Positions 8,139 through 17,959 are shown, counted from the first letter of the stretch. The stretch: 64,000 nt of DNA from Parasedimentitalea marina (GCF_004006175.1 NZ_CP033219.1:186001-250000); one strand, 5' to 3'. A program made the numbers and translations. The notes: generated from the letters alone by a model not told the origin.

Positions 8139-8531
8139 ATGCGCGTCTGTGTTTTAATAAGTATTCTCCTGCTGGCCAATTGCGCCGACGAGACCCGGCA
8201 TTTTCGCGGGGTCGATCCGCTGCGGGTGACGGTGGACAGCAGCACCTTTGACATCCGGTTGCGCGGCAACCTGGCCGAGGCCATTCGGGTTAATCCGCAA
8301 TACGCGCCCCGGCTGGGTCCTCTGCGGGCGCGGGCGGGGTTTGCAATGGCAAAGGTCAGCGGCTGTCAGGTGACCGGAGTGCTGGGGGATCAATCGGTTT
8401 TGACTGGCATTCTGGACTGTAATGATGCCGTGAAGGGCCCGGTGCGGCCCGACTATGGCTGCAAAGACGTGGTGCAGTGGCTTGACGCCCAGGGACCTGA
8501 GGGCCGTATCGGCTATGTTTGCTCTCCTTAA
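8139..8531 (+). CDS. Putative lipoprotein of unknown function
   Basis: 130 aa with a short lipoprotein signal ending in LLLANC (Cys15 as the lipid-bearing residue). The remainder contains a hydrophilic segment and four more Cys residues (GCQV, DCND, GCKD, VCSP), possibly paired by disulfides in the periplasm. No domain recognised, although similar small proteins occur in Rhodobacterales. It lies between the aminotransferase and smc on the same strand. Confidence 0.7.
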   Translation: MRVCVLISILLLANCADETRHFRGVDPLRVTVDSSTFDIRLRGNLAEAIRVNPQYAPRLGPLRARAGFAMAKVSGCQVTGVLGDQSVLTGILDCNDAVKGPVRPDYGCKDVVQWLDAQGPEGRIGYVCSP

Positions 8532-8656
8532 TTTTGCAATTTCCCGCAGTAGCGCAACATATGGTGGTGCGATTGTTGCTTTCTGGGGCTGGATCATTGA
8601 CACAAATGGCTTGAATCGCTCAGGTTTCTGGCAGACGGAATCAAGAAGGGGCGGTT

Positions 8657-11600
8657 TTGCGCTTTTCCAAACTCAGGCTGACCGGCTTTAAAAGTTTTGT
8701 GGATCCAACCGACCTGATCATCTCGGACGGGTTGACGGGCGTTGTCGGGCCCAATGGCTGTGGTAAGTCCAATCTGCTTGAGGCGCTGCGCTGGGTGATG
8801 GGTGAAAACCGCCCCAAGTCGATGCGTGGCGGCGGTATGGAAGACGTGATTTTCGCCGGGGCCCATTCGCGCGGCGCGCGTAACTTTGCCGAGGTCAGTC
8901 TGCAGATCGACAATACCGAGCGTCTGGCGCCCTCGGGGTTCAATGACAGTGACAATCTGGAAATCGTACGGCGGATCACCCGCGATGTGGGCAGCGCCTA
9001 TAAGGCCAACACCAAAGACGTGCGGGCCCGCGATGTGCAGATGCTGTTTGCTGATGCCTCGACCGGGGCGCATAGCCCGGCATTGGTCGGGCAGGGGCAG
9101 ATTGCGATGCTGATCAATGCCAAGCCCAAAGCCCGGCGGCGCATTCTGGAAGAGGCGGCGGGGATTTCGGGTCTGTATCAGCGGCGGCACGAGGCCGAGC
9201 TGAAGCTGAAGGGGACCGAGACCAATTTGCTGCGGGTCGATGATGTGATCGAGCAACTGGCTGCGCAGCTGGCGCAATTGGCCCGACAGGCACGGCAGGC
9301 GCAGCGCTATCGTGACATTGGCGAGCAGTTGCGCCGGGCCGAGGGCATGTTGCTGTATCGGCGCTGGCGCGAGGCCGATGACACACGGCTGGCCGCCGAG
9401 CAGGTCGACCGGGCACGGGTCACGCAGGCCGCCAAAGCAGAGGCGATGGCGCGACTGGGAACCGAGGCTCGCGCGCAAGCCGAAGAAAAACTGCCTGCTC
9501 TGCGGGACGAAGAGGCTATTGCCGCGGCTGTATTGCAGCGGTTGGTGGTGCAGCGCGACGCGCTGACTGCCCAAGAGGCGCAGGCGCGCCAGGCGATAGA
9601 GACCCTATCCAACAGGATTTTGCAGCTGGGTCGTGACATCGACCGCGAAAGCGGGCTGAACCGGGACGCGGGTGAAACCATGGAACAGCTGGAGTGGGAA
9701 GCGCGTGAGCTGTCCAAGGCCAGTCAGGGGCATGAGGACCGTCTGGGTGAGGCAGTTGACCGCTCCCGCGATGCCTCGGGGGTTTTGCAGGGTCACGAGG
9801 GCCATCTGGCGCAATTGACCGAGGACGTGGCCCGGTTGGCGGCACGGCATCAGTCGGCGCAGCGACTGGTCGAAGATCATAACCGGGCCCTGATGCGGGC
9901 CATGGGCGAGGGCGATCGGGCGCGTACCGCTGTGGACGAGGCAAAAGCGGCTCTGATACGGGTTGAGGCCGAGTTTGAGGCGGCGATTGAAGCCGAAGAA
10001 GAAACCCGGGAGGCGGCCGAGCTGGCCGAAGAGGCGCTGGCGGCGGCGGATGAGATGCGCAGCGAGACGCAGGCGCGAGAGTCGGATGCGCGGGCGCAAC
10101 GCTCTGAGGCGGAGGGCGAATTGGGGGCCCTGCGGGCCGAGGTGACAGCGCTGGCCAAGCTGGTCGAACGCGACACCGCCGAGGGCGGCCAGGTGCTGGA
10201 TGAATTGCAGGTTGAACCGGGCTTTGAGAAGGCGCTGGGGGCCGCGCTGGCGGATGATTTGCGGATGCCATTGGTTGCGATGGACGGCCCCTCGGGCTGG
10301 GTGGACCTGCCGGGCTATGGGCGCGACCTGCCAATGCCCGAGGGATCACAACCGCTGGCGCGTCATGTGTCTGGTCCGGTTGCTTTGGGGCGGCGGATTG
10401 CGCAGATTGCGCTGGTTGACGGCGACACCGGGCCCCGTTTGCAGGCGCAGCTGCAACCGGGACAACGGCTGGTTTCTCTCGAAGGGGATCTGTGGCGGTG
10501 GGATGGCTTTCGGGCCTGGGCCGAAGACGCACCAAGTGCGGCGGCGCTGCGTTTGGAGCAGTTGAACCGGCTGGAAGCGCTGAAACAAGAAATGGAACGG
10601 GTTGGCGCCCGTGCCGAGGGTGCCCGGGCGGCGCATGAGGTGCTGGTGCGCAAGTTGGAACAGGTGGCCCAGGCGGATCAGGATGCCCGTCAGGCCCGCC
10701 GCGCTGCGGATCAGCGCGTGGCTGACAGTGCGCGGACGCTGAGCCGGGCCGAAGCGAACCGGAACCTGGCCGAGGGCAAGCTGGAGACGCTGGGCATCGC
10801 GGTGGCGCGCCATGACGAGGACGCCGAGGCCGCGCAGGAACACCTGTCCGAGGCCAAAGAGGGGCTGGAGGATCTGGGCGATCTGGACTCGGCCCGCATT
10901 GGTGTCGAGGACGTCAAGCAGGCAGTCGAGGCGGCCCGTGTTACCATGCTGTCGTACCGGTCAGCCCATGACGAACTGCGCCGTGAGGGCGAGGCGCGCA
11001 CCAAGCGGGCGCAGCAGGTGACCAAAGAAGTCAGTGGCTGGAAACACCGGTTGGACAGCGCTGAGCGGCGGATTACCGAACTGGCCGAACGCCGCGAGGC
11101 CTCGCAGGAGGAGCTGGAAGAGGCCAATGCGGTGCCGTTTGAGATCGCCGAGACGCGCGAAGAGCTGACCGAAGCCATCGAGGATGCCGAGGCCCGCAAG
11201 GCCGATGCCAGTGACGCGCTGGTTGGGGCCGAAACCGTGCTGCGCGACGCGGTGCAGACAGAACGGGAGGCCGAGAGGCTGGCGTCAGAGGCGCGCGAGG
11301 CCCGTGCCCGTGCCGAAGCGCTGAGTGAAGCCGCGCGCGAAACCGTGGGACATGCCGCTGACCGCATTGCCGAGGATCAGCAGGTGACGCCGCAGCAGTT
11401 GCTGGAGCAGCTGGATGCCGATCCCGACGATATGCCCGCAGCCGAGGTTCTGGAGGTTGAGGTCAACCGCCATAAACGGCAGCGCGATGCGCTGGGCGCG
11501 GTCAACCTGCGTGCTGAAGAAGACGCGCGTGAGATCCAGGAAGAGCATGACACTCTGGTCAGTGAGAAATCCGATCTGGAAGAGGCGGTCAAGACCCTGC

Positions 11601-12112
11601 GCAACGGGATTGCCAGCCTGAACCGCGAAGGCCGCGAGCGGTTATTGACCGCGTTTGAGCAGGTCAATGGCAGTTTCTCGTCGCTGTTCCGGCATCTGTT
11701 TGGCGGCGGCGAGGCGAGCCTGGTGATGGTCGAAAGCGACGATCCACTGGACGCCGGGCTTGAGATCATGTGCCAGCCGCCGGGCAAGAAACTGTCGACC
11801 CTGTCGCTGCTGTCCGGTGGTGAGCAAACGCTGACCGCGATGGCGCTGATCTTTGCGGTGTTTCTGGCCAACCCGGCGCCGATTTGTGTGCTGGACGAGG
11901 TCGACGCGCCGCTGGATGACGCCAATGTCACCCGTTTCTGCGACTTGTTGGATGAAATGTGCCGTCAGACCGATACCCGGTTCTTGATCATCACGCACCA
12001 CGCCGTAACAATGGCGCGCATGGACCGGTTGTTTGGTGTGACCATGCAGGAACAGGGGGTCAGCCAGTTGGTCTCGGTCGATTTGAAAAAAGCCGAGGCG
12101 ATGGTGGCCTGA
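8657..12112 (+). CDS. smc: Chromosome segregation ATPase SMC
   Basis: 1151 aa. An N-terminal ABC half carries Walker A (GPNGCGKSNLLEALRW, near residue 32), followed by a long coiled coil, a reduced hinge at roughly residues 510-640, a second coiled coil, and a C-terminal half with the signature LSLLSGGEQTLTAMAL and Walker B with D-loop (ICVLDEVDAPLDDAN). It would form the condensin ring with ScpA and ScpB, which are not in this window. The start is TTG at 8657, right at the conserved RFSKLRLTGFKSF opening, with AAGGGG upstream. The coding strand is extremely rich in Glu/Ala codons, which creates long open frames on the opposite strand that are not genes. Confidence 0.97.
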   Translation: MRFSKLRLTGFKSFVDPTDLIISDGLTGVVGPNGCGKSNLLEALRWVMGENRPKSMRGGGMEDVIFAGAHSRGARNFAEVSLQIDNTERLAPSGFNDSDNLEIVRRITRDVGSAYKANTKDVRARDVQMLFADASTGAHSPALVGQGQIAMLINAKPKARRRILEEAAGISGLYQRRHEAELKLKGTETNLLRVDDVIEQLAAQLAQLARQARQAQRYRDIGEQLRRAEGMLLYRRWREADDTRLAAEQVDRARVTQAAKAEAMARLGTEARAQAEEKLPALRDEEAIAAAVLQRLVVQRDALTAQEAQARQAIETLSNRILQLGRDIDRESGLNRDAGETMEQLEWEARELSKASQGHEDRLGEAVDRSRDASGVLQGHEGHLAQLTEDVARLAARHQSAQRLVEDHNRALMRAMGEGDRARTAVDEAKAALIRVEAEFEAAIEAEEETREAAELAEEALAAADEMRSETQARESDARAQRSEAEGELGALRAEVTALAKLVERDTAEGGQVLDELQVEPGFEKALGAALADDLRMPLVAMDGPSGWVDLPGYGRDLPMPEGSQPLARHVSGPVALGRRIAQIALVDGDTGPRLQAQLQPGQRLVSLEGDLWRWDGFRAWAEDAPSAAALRLEQLNRLEALKQEMERVGARAEGARAAHEVLVRKLEQVAQADQDARQARRAADQRVADSARTLSRAEANRNLAEGKLETLGIAVARHDEDAEAAQEHLSEAKEGLEDLGDLDSARIGVEDVKQAVEAARVTMLSYRSAHDELRREGEARTKRAQQVTKEVSGWKHRLDSAERRITELAERREASQEELEEANAVPFEIAETREELTEAIEDAEARKADASDALVGAETVLRDAVQTEREAERLASEAREARARAEALSEAARETVGHAADRIAEDQQVTPQQLLEQLDADPDDMPAAEVLEVEVNRHKRQRDALGAVNLRAEEDAREIQEEHDTLVSEKSDLEEAVKTLRNGIASLNREGRERLLTAFEQVNGSFSSLFRHLFGGGEASLVMVESDDPLDAGLEIMCQPPGKKLSTLSLLSGGEQTLTAMALIFAVFLANPAPICVLDEVDAPLDDANVTRFCDLLDEMCRQTDTRFLIITHHAVTMARMDRLFGVTMQEQGVSQLVSVDLKKAEAMVA

Positions 12113-12181
12113 TCTTCTATTGCTATTGCGGGGTTAGATCTGCCTTAACGAGCGCGAATTTATAAGTAAAAGGAAATACAC

Positions 12182-12649
12182 ATGACTATCATTACAAAAC
12201 TTGCGGTTGCTGCCGCGTTTGCCTTGCCATCGCTGGCATCCGCCGAAAATCTGGTGGCGTCAGACCCTGACACTCTGCTTGAGTTCTTTGTCGAAGAAGG
12301 TGGCGATGTCGAACGCACCGTGGACAATGCCGGTGATCCGAAGCTGAAGGTCGAGTATTATGGCTCGGATTTTGTTTTGTATTTCTATGATTGCACCGAC
12401 AATACCGATTGCAAATCGATCCAGTTCTTCTCGGGGTATAAAACCGAAGGCGGTGTGCGCAAGTCCAAGGTCAACAGCTGGAATGCTGATAACCGCTTTG
12501 CCCGTGCCTATATTTCCGAAAGCGGATCGGCCCGGATCGAGCATGACCTGTATCTTGGCAACGTGGGCATCGATGCGGATGATTTTGCCGCGCTGGTCGC
12601 CAAATGGACCAAAGCCGAGGCCGAGTTTGAAGAGTTCATCGACTGGTGA
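12182..12649 (+). CDS. Periplasmic YbjN-domain protein
   Basis: 155 aa with a signal peptide (cut after ASA, residue 21), then a YbjN-like alpha/beta domain resembling type III secretion chaperones: VASDPDTLLEFFVEEG, KLKVEYYGSDFVLYFYDC, FARAYISESGSARIEHDLYL. The family is common in alphaproteobacteria and its biochemical role is unsettled. Strong AAGGAAA ribosome site upstream. A GC-rich terminator-like stem separates it from the convergent transglycosylase. Confidence 0.8.
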   Translation: MTIITKLAVAAAFALPSLASAENLVASDPDTLLEFFVEEGGDVERTVDNAGDPKLKVEYYGSDFVLYFYDCTDNTDCKSIQFFSGYKTEGGVRKSKVNSWNADNRFARAYISESGSARIEHDLYLGNVGIDADDFAALVAKWTKAEAEFEEFIDW

Positions 12650-12656
12650 AACAAAC

Positions 12657-12688
12657 GCGGCGGGGGATCGCTCCTCCTCCGCTGTTTT
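12657..12688. terminator. Terminator-like stem between convergent genes
   Basis: GCGGCGGGGGA / TCCTCCTCCGC (11 bp with one mismatch and one G-T pair) around a TCGC loop, followed by TGTTTT on the plus strand. It would end the YbjN transcript; its use for the opposite gene is less certain. Confidence 0.6.
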
Positions 12689-12690
12689 CC

Positions 12691-13860
12691 TCAGAGACTG
12701 CTAAGCAAGCTGGGCGTTGGCCAGGCATCGGCCGGCAGGCCAAGACGCTGTTGTTCAACCTGCACAGCGATGCGGGTCTTAGAGCCTAAAATCCCATCGA
12801 CCTTACCCACATCATGACCCCGCGCCTGTAGCTTCTTTTGCAGTTGCTTCATCTGGGCTCCGCTGAGACCCTGATCAGGATTGCCCGCGTTATAGACGCC
12901 GGCGCCTTCCAGTCGGGTGGCGAAATAGGCGGCGGTCAGCACATAAGTAAAGCTTTGGTTCCACTCAAAATAGACATCGAAATTTGGGTAGGCCAGAAAG
13001 GCCGGCCCCTTGTGCCCCTGTGGCAGCAATAGCGAGGCCTGGAGAGAGCCGCTGGCCAGCGTTCCTGCGCGGGGCTGAACGCCCATTTTGGCCCAGTTAG
13101 AGACTGAATTCTTTTGCGAGGGGCCGGTTTTCGACAGGTCCAGCCCACGAGGAATGGTCACCTCTTGCAGCCAGGGCTGGCCGGGGGTCCATCCCAGATG
13201 TGACAGCATCTTGCCGCCGGACATCAATGCATCCGGGGGCGAGGTTTTCAGGCTGACCTGACCGTCGCCATCGCCGTCAACACCGTTTTCCAGAATGTCG
13301 CGAGGCAGCATTTGCACCATGCCGATTTCACCGGCCCAGGCGCCTGTGGTTTTGCGTGGGTCAAAATTGCCGGTCTCGTAAAGCTCCAGCGCGGCAAAGA
13401 TCTGTGGCCGAAACAGTTCAGGGCGGCGACAATCATGCGACAATGTCACCAAGGCGTTCAGAGTGTTAAAGTCCCCCTGAAAGGCACCATAGTCGGTTTC
13501 AAACGCCCAGAACGCCAGCAGCACGCCGCGGTTGATGCCATAGGTGGCCTCGATCCGATCAAAAGTGGCGTTGTGTTTTCTGGCCATAGAGCGGCCACGG
13601 TCGATCCGGTTTTGCGAGATCAGGTGACGGGTGAAGTCGATAAAGGGTTTTTGGAACACCCCTTGGGCGCGATCCGCGCGCAGAACCTTTGGATCCTGTT
13701 TGACCGATTTGAAAAAGGCGTTGGTGGTCGCCGTGGCGTGGCCATTGCTGATGGCCTCGCGCTTCAGGTCTTTGACGAACCCTGAAAAACTGCCGCCGCA
13801 TTGGGCAAACACAGTGGCGGGCATCAGGCAGGCGGCAAGGGCGAGGGGCAATAGGCGCAT
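12691..13860 (-). CDS. Lytic murein transglycosylase (MltB/SLT_2 type) with peptidoglycan-binding domain
   Basis: 389 aa. Signal peptide (cut near VFA-Q), then an MltB-like catalytic domain with the acid Glu in VLLAFWAFETDYG, followed by LVTLSHDCRRPELFRPQIFAAL and WAGEIGMVQMLPRDIL. The C-terminal PG_binding_1 domain is LQKKLQARGHDVGKVDGILG. It cleaves glycan strands to 1,6-anhydro-MurNAc in the periplasm. The start is uncertain: ATG at 13860 gives a compact signal peptide, an in-frame ATG at 13872 adds four residues, and neither has a strong ribosome site. Confidence 0.92.
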   Translation of the reverse strand: MRLLPLALAACLMPATVFAQCGGSFSGFVKDLKREAISNGHATATTNAFFKSVKQDPKVLRADRAQGVFQKPFIDFTRHLISQNRIDRGRSMARKHNATFDRIEATYGINRGVLLAFWAFETDYGAFQGDFNTLNALVTLSHDCRRPELFRPQIFAALELYETGNFDPRKTTGAWAGEIGMVQMLPRDILENGVDGDGDGQVSLKTSPPDALMSGGKMLSHLGWTPGQPWLQEVTIPRGLDLSKTGPSQKNSVSNWAKMGVQPRAGTLASGSLQASLLLPQGHKGPAFLAYPNFDVYFEWNQSFTYVLTAAYFATRLEGAGVYNAGNPDQGLSGAQMKQLQKKLQARGHDVGKVDGILGSKTRIAVQVEQQRLGLPADAWPTPSLLSSL

Positions 13861-13901
13861 GAAAAGGGGCATCCATATATAATAAGGTTGCCCCTTGTTA
13901 G

Positions 13902-14813
13902 CTAGAACAGCAGGGCCAAGGCAACCGTCATGGCCAGCGCGATGCCCCAGACCCGCCACAGCTGCGATGTGCAGGCGTCGATGTCATGGGCGCTGATGGC
14001 CTTGTTTGCCGGTGCGTTGACCCATGGAAAATCACGCATCTGCCCATCGTAGGACCGCGGTCCGGCAAGGGCGAGATCCAGCGCGCGCGACATGGCCGCC
14101 TCCGGCCAGCCTGCGTTGGGCGAGCGGTGACGGCGGGCATCGCTGATAATGGCGCGCCAATCGCGCAACTGGCCGCTGCCAAGGGCGATCAGCAGGCCGG
14201 TCAGCCGGGCAGGGATCAGGTTCAGCACGTCATCCAGACGGGCGGCGGCCTTGCCAAACTCCTCGTATTTGTCGGTGCGGTAGCCGATCATGCTGTCGGC
14301 GGTATTGATCATTTTGTAGACAAGCAGACCCGGCAGGCCTGCAACCAGAAACCAAAAGGCTGGGGCGATGACACCATCCGAAAAGTTCTCGGCGCCGCTT
14401 TCGATGGCGGAGCGGGCCACTTGCGGACCGGTCATGGCAGCGGTGTCGCGGCTGACAATCAATGCCACGGCGCGTTGGCCGTCGGACAGCGAGCTGCGCA
14501 GACCGGTGGCAACGGCGGCGACGTGGTCGGTCAGCGAGCGTTGGGCGATCAGAATGGCGGCGCAGATGATTTCAACCACTGGCCCGAATAGGGACAGCAG
14601 CCAGCCAAAGATCAAAGCAATCGCGATCAGCGCCACTGCGGTGAGCCCCCCGTTGATGCGGCGGAATTCGCCTTTGTTCAGTCGCTGATCAAAGGCATCC
14701 ACCAATTTACCCATCAGGACCGCCGGATGGGGCAGACGTGACCACAGCCATTTCGGCTCCCCCAAAATGGCATCCAGCAGCAGGGCCGCAACCAACAAGG
14801 GTGCGGTGCTCAT
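13902..14813 (-). CDS. cobD: Adenosylcobinamide-phosphate synthase CobD/CbiB
   Basis: 303 aa integral membrane enzyme of late cobalamin synthesis. It joins (R)-1-amino-2-propanol phosphate to adenosylcobyric acid. Family marks are [24 protein letters not shown] at the start, [35 protein letters not shown] in the middle and [15 protein letters not shown] near the end, with several membrane spans. Its ATG overlaps the cobC stop (ATGA), so cobC and cobD are co-translated and make and use the aminopropanol-phosphate arm in sequence. Confidence 0.96.
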   Translation of the reverse strand: MSTAPLLVAALLLDAILGEPKWLWSRLPHPAVLMGKLVDAFDQRLNKGEFRRINGGLTAVALIAIALIFGWLLSLFGPVVEIICAAILIAQRSLTDHVAAVATGLRSSLSDGQRAVALIVSRDTAAMTGPQVARSAIESGAENFSDGVIAPAFWFLVAGLPGLLVYKMINTADSMIGYRTDKYEEFGKAAARLDDVLNLIPARLTGLLIALGSGQLRDWRAIISDARRHRSPNAGWPEAAMSRALDLALAGPRSYDGQMRDFPWVNAPANKAISAHDIDACTSQLWRVWGIALAMTVALALLF

Positions 14814-15772
14814 AAGGCGGCCTCGACCCGGTCCCAACCATCTGCGGGCGGCAGGCCCAGACGCAGGTAGGTTTTGGAGTAGGGAAAGATGCGGCTGAGA
14901 ATATGGGCACGGCCAAGGCGGTCATGCCAGGCGGCTGCGTCGTCGACCTCGTATAGTCTAAACAGCGAGGTGCCACCGGCCAGACGTCCGCCACGTGCCA
15001 GCACCAGCGCATCCAGACGGTCCGCGTCCTGTGTCAGGCGTCTGCGTGTGGCATCGGCCCAGTCGTGATCCTGCAATGCCTGTGCCCCAATTTGCAGCGC
15101 CGGGCCAGACACCGCCCAGGGACCTTGCCATGTCGCAAGTCGCGAAATCAGATCCGGGTGACCGATGGCAAAGCCAAGTCGCAAGCCAGCCAGCCCCCAG
15201 AACTTGCCAAAGCTCTTCAGCACGATCACGCCGGGGCGGTCGGCCAGTGAAATCAGACTTTGGTCTGGGCAGACATCGCAGAAGCTTTCGTCGATTACAG
15301 TCAGCGGTGCAGTGACGTCCTGCTTGGACCACAGACGCCCATCCGGATTGTTAGGATGGACCAGAACGCGCGCCTGCGCGGGGTCCTGATCGCTGACGGT
15401 CCATCCGTGGGCCCGAAACCCAGCCGCGTGTTCGTTATATGTCGGCGGGGTGATTCGCACGGTTTGAGGTGGGGTCAAAGCTGGCAAGGTGGCAATCAAT
15501 GCCGAGGCCCCGGGCGCGGCGAGAATCGCAGCCTTTGCAGGGATTTGCCAAAAGATTCGGGCTGATTCGATTAAATTTTTCTGTGCATTGTGGTCGGGCA
15601 ATGCGCTCCAGGCGTCTGAAGGGATGTCAGAAACGGGGAAAGGCAGTGGATTGATCCCCGTTGACAAATCCAACCAATCGGATCGGCTGCCGCCATATAG
15701 CGTCACCCCGGCATCCAGACCACCACCGTGATCTCTTTGAGTTTGCGGTATTTTTTTGGTTAATTTGGGCAT
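14810..15772 (-). CDS. cobC: Threonine-phosphate decarboxylase CobC
   Basis: 320 aa PLP enzyme (class II aminotransferase fold) that decarboxylates L-threonine-O-3-phosphate to aminopropanol phosphate for cobalamin. It opens with [14 protein letters not shown] and [13 protein letters not shown], typical of CobC, and has the Schiff-base Lys in [17 protein letters not shown]. It is translated just before cobD with a 4-base overlap. No other cobalamin genes follow directly in the window. Confidence 0.93.
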   Translation of the reverse strand: MPKLTKKIPQTQRDHGGGLDAGVTLYGGSRSDWLDLSTGINPLPFPVSDIPSDAWSALPDHNAQKNLIESARIFWQIPAKAAILAAPGASALIATLPALTPPQTVRITPPTYNEHAAGFRAHGWTVSDQDPAQARVLVHPNNPDGRLWSKQDVTAPLTVIDESFCDVCPDQSLISLADRPGVIVLKSFGKFWGLAGLRLGFAIGHPDLISRLATWQGPWAVSGPALQIGAQALQDHDWADATRRRLTQDADRLDALVLARGGRLAGGTSLFRLYEVDDAAAWHDRLGRAHILSRIFPYSKTYLRLGLPPADGWDRVEAAL

Positions 15773-15952
15773 GGAAACGCCTGATGAGAACGGGTGAAAG
15801 TTCAGCCGCCCGAAAAGCAGCTAAATGGATATGGAGCAAGATTGTGCTTGAGGCAACCATACTTGGTGACCAACGTAAAAAATCCGAGTAAGTGTTTTAC
15901 GGTTACCGGAGTTAGGGAGTGGCGCGTTTTAAAGATTGTGCCCGGGTTTTGT

Positions 15953-16315
15953 ATGAAAGTTTTGATTGTTGAGAGCTGTTCTGAGCTTGGGATCCTTTGG
16001 AAAAGGCATCTTCAACGGCTTAAGGCAGTGGTCACATTGGTGGAAAACCAAGAGGCAGCAATACTGGCGTTATATGCGGATGCCTACGATATCATTGTTC
16101 TGGATCTGGTGATCAGCGAGGGCAGCGCATTGGCTGTTGCCGATTTTGCCAGCTATCGTCGACCGGATGCGCGGGTGATTTTTGTCACCAACACCAGTTT
16201 CTTCTCAGACGGGTCGATATTTGCCCATAGTCCCAACGCCTGTGCCTTTGTACAAAGCGGAACGCCGCCAGATGATCTGGCGGCGATGGTCGAGCATTAC
16301 GCAGGTGCCCGTTAA
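15953..16315 (+). CDS. Stand-alone, degenerate receiver-domain protein
   Basis: 120 aa, a single CheY-like receiver fold with no output domain. The phospho-acceptor Asp is kept (D51 in IIVLDLVISEG) and a Thr aligns with the switch Thr (FVTNTS, T79). The usual acidic pair after beta-1 is reduced to E7 (LIVESCSE), and the conserved Lys after beta-5 is replaced by Gln (AFVQSGTP, Q101). It may therefore not be phosphorylated normally. ATG at 15953 starts the conserved KVLIV strand; the reading frame upstream shows no similarity. No partner kinase is adjacent. Confidence 0.7.
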   Translation: MKVLIVESCSELGILWKRHLQRLKAVVTLVENQEAAILALYADAYDIIVLDLVISEGSALAVADFASYRRPDARVIFVTNTSFFSDGSIFAHSPNACAFVQSGTPPDDLAAMVEHYAGAR

Positions 16316-17304
16316 GGGGCAGAAGCGGCGTTAACCCGTTTGTGTGGTGCGGTCCAGTCCAACACAGGATTGGTTGGTATTATCCGGGACGGGTTAATGG
16401 TGTCATGACTGTAGTGATAGTGGCGCACGATGTGGTGCATGCCAACGGTTTCAGCCACACCGGGCCATTGGTACAGTTCGCGGGTGTAGGCCCATAGGTT
16501 GGGGTAGTCGATCAACCGTTTGCGATTGCATTTGAAATGCAGGTGATAGACGGAATCGAACCGGGCGAGGGTGGTGAACAACCGCCAGTCGGCCTCAGTC
16601 ACTTGGTCGCCCAGCAGATAGCGGTGTTCCGTCAACAGGTCCTCTAGCCATTCCAGAGTGTCGAAAAGCGGGTCAATTGCAGCATCATAGGCCTCTTGCG
16701 AGGTGGCAAAACCGCATTTGTAAACACCGTTGTTCAGAGTGTCGTAGATGCGGGCGTTTATCGCTTCGATGGGTTCGCGCAACTCTTGCGGCCAATAATC
16801 GTCGGTGTTGCCGGTCAGACCGTCAAAGGCCGAGTTCAGCATCCGGATGATTTCCGAGCTTTCGTTCGACACGATGGTGTTGCGCTGTTTGTCCCAAAGG
16901 ATCGGCACAGTGACACGGCCGGTGAAATCCGCATCGGCGCGGGTGTAGATCTGATGCGCGTGGGTCAGGCCAAACAGGTTGTCACCGGTCGCGCCGTATT
17001 CGTCTGTCTCAAAGGTCCAGCCCTCGCCCAGCATGTCGGGGTGCACCACTGAAACGCTGATATGGTCCTGCAGGGATTTGAGCTGGCGAAAGATCAGGGT
17101 GCGATGGGCCCATGGGCAGGCCATCGAGACATAGAGATGGTAGCGGCCGCTTTCCGCCTTGAACCCGTCACTGCCCGAAGGACCGGCCGTGCCATCTGCG
17201 GTGATCCAATTGCGAAATTTGGCTTCAGCGCGTTTAAAACTGCCGCCTGTGGTTTTGGTGTCATACCATTGGTCGTGCCATTTTCCGTCGATCAACAGTC
17301 CCAT
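16312..17304 (-). CDS. yqjG: Glutathionyl-hydroquinone reductase (omega/xi-class GST, YqjG/ECM4 type)
   Basis: 330 aa. An N-terminal thioredoxin fold has the catalytic Cys in VSMACPWAHRTLIFR, followed by a helical GST domain (NSAFDGLTGNTDDYWPQELREPIEAINARIYDTLNNGVYKCGFA pattern). The enzyme removes glutathione from glutathionyl-hydroquinones and protects against quinones. ATG at 17304 follows AGGAG at eight bases and matches the usual family start MGLLIDGKWHDQWYDTK. The 3' end overlaps the stop of the convergent receiver gene by four bases. Confidence 0.93.
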   Translation of the reverse strand: MGLLIDGKWHDQWYDTKTTGGSFKRAEAKFRNWITADGTAGPSGSDGFKAESGRYHLYVSMACPWAHRTLIFRQLKSLQDHISVSVVHPDMLGEGWTFETDEYGATGDNLFGLTHAHQIYTRADADFTGRVTVPILWDKQRNTIVSNESSEIIRMLNSAFDGLTGNTDDYWPQELREPIEAINARIYDTLNNGVYKCGFATSQEAYDAAIDPLFDTLEWLEDLLTEHRYLLGDQVTEADWRLFTTLARFDSVYHLHFKCNRKRLIDYPNLWAYTRELYQWPGVAETVGMHHIVRHYHYSHDTINPSRIIPTNPVLDWTAPHKRVNAASAP

Positions 17305-17516
17305 GCCGCTAGCTCCTATGTGTTTGCTGAGGCTTAGATAGTGTGGAACGGGCATCCCGCCTATCATCGGCAACGCGCATCGTCTCTGCATGGCTGCACA
17401 GATAAGGATCGACGGCGGGACTAAATTTGCGGGGGTGAGCTAAATTTTACAAAAGTTCACTTGATTTTATCAATTCTAATAGCACTGTTGGACTCGGAAT
17501 AACAAAGGTCAGCCAG

Positions 17517-17873
17517 ATGTCGACATACCTGCCGAAAGAAGTTCAAGAAGGATTGGACGCCGCCCGTTTGCTGGCGATGAAAAAGTCCAGTCGCCTGCGG
17601 GTTTGCGTCGAGGGAGAGGTCTATCGCGTGCTGCGGATGTGGAAAGACGGGTTTGCCGTTGAAGAGGGGGTTGTCCCGAATCTGCGCGGTCTGGTCGATA
17701 TTTATGACGGCACAAACCACCTGTATCAGTGTCTGATTGTGGGCACCGAGGCCGAAGGTGGTGAGATGCAATATGAATTCAAACGTGCCACCGCGGTCGC
17801 GGATAAGCCCGCGCTGGATTTCTATCGTGCGCCGGATGCGCCGGTGGGGTTGTTAGGGCATGATGCGGCCTAG
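17517..17873 (+). CDS. Conserved hypothetical protein, 118 aa
   Basis: Not recognised. A short helical start (LPKEVQEGLDAARLLAMKKS) is followed by a segment rich in predicted beta strands (RLRVCVEGEVYRVLRMWKDGFAVE, LRGLVDIYDGTNHLYQCLIV, MQYEFKRAT), somewhat like a PilZ-type barrel. The RxxxR and D/NxSxxG motifs of c-di-GMP binding are not clear, so I do not assign PilZ. No signal peptide or membrane span. It is followed by a strong bidirectional terminator. Confidence 0.65.
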   Translation: MSTYLPKEVQEGLDAARLLAMKKSSRLRVCVEGEVYRVLRMWKDGFAVEEGVVPNLRGLVDIYDGTNHLYQCLIVGTEAEGGEMQYEFKRATAVADKPALDFYRAPDAPVGLLGHDAA

Positions 17874-17895
17874 GCTGACGTAACCGATTAGATAG

Positions 17896-17922
17896 AAAAG
17901 GCCCCGAATGCGGGGCCTTTTT
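17896..17922. terminator. Bidirectional rho-independent terminator
   Basis: AAAGGCCCCG / CGGGGCCTTT perfect stem with an AATG loop, A run on one side and T run on the other. It serves the 118-aa gene on the plus strand and the L,D-transpeptidase on the minus strand. Confidence 0.93.
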
Positions 17923-17959
17923 GATTCGGTGGCATAACTTTTATTTGGGTGGTGACTGG

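Noticed and set aside
9516..10535. Long open frame (about 340 codons) on the minus strand inside smc
   Set aside because: Pro/Arg/Ser-rich composition with no domain, fully antisense to an intact smc; it results from GC-rich Glu/Ala codons. Similar antisense frames in the atp operon (2501-3565), tuf (58611-60128) and parC (56213-57256) were dropped for the same reason.
17461..17473. FNR-like inverted repeat TTGAT-TTT-ATCAA upstream of the 118-aa gene
   Set aside because: FNR/FnrL sites need a 4-base spacer (TTGAT-N4-ATCAA); here it is 3, and the downstream gene gives no anaerobic context.
17517..17873. PilZ (c-di-GMP-binding) domain in the 118-aa protein
   Set aside because: Beta-rich pattern is suggestive, but the RxxxR and (D/N)xSxxG motifs are not convincingly present.
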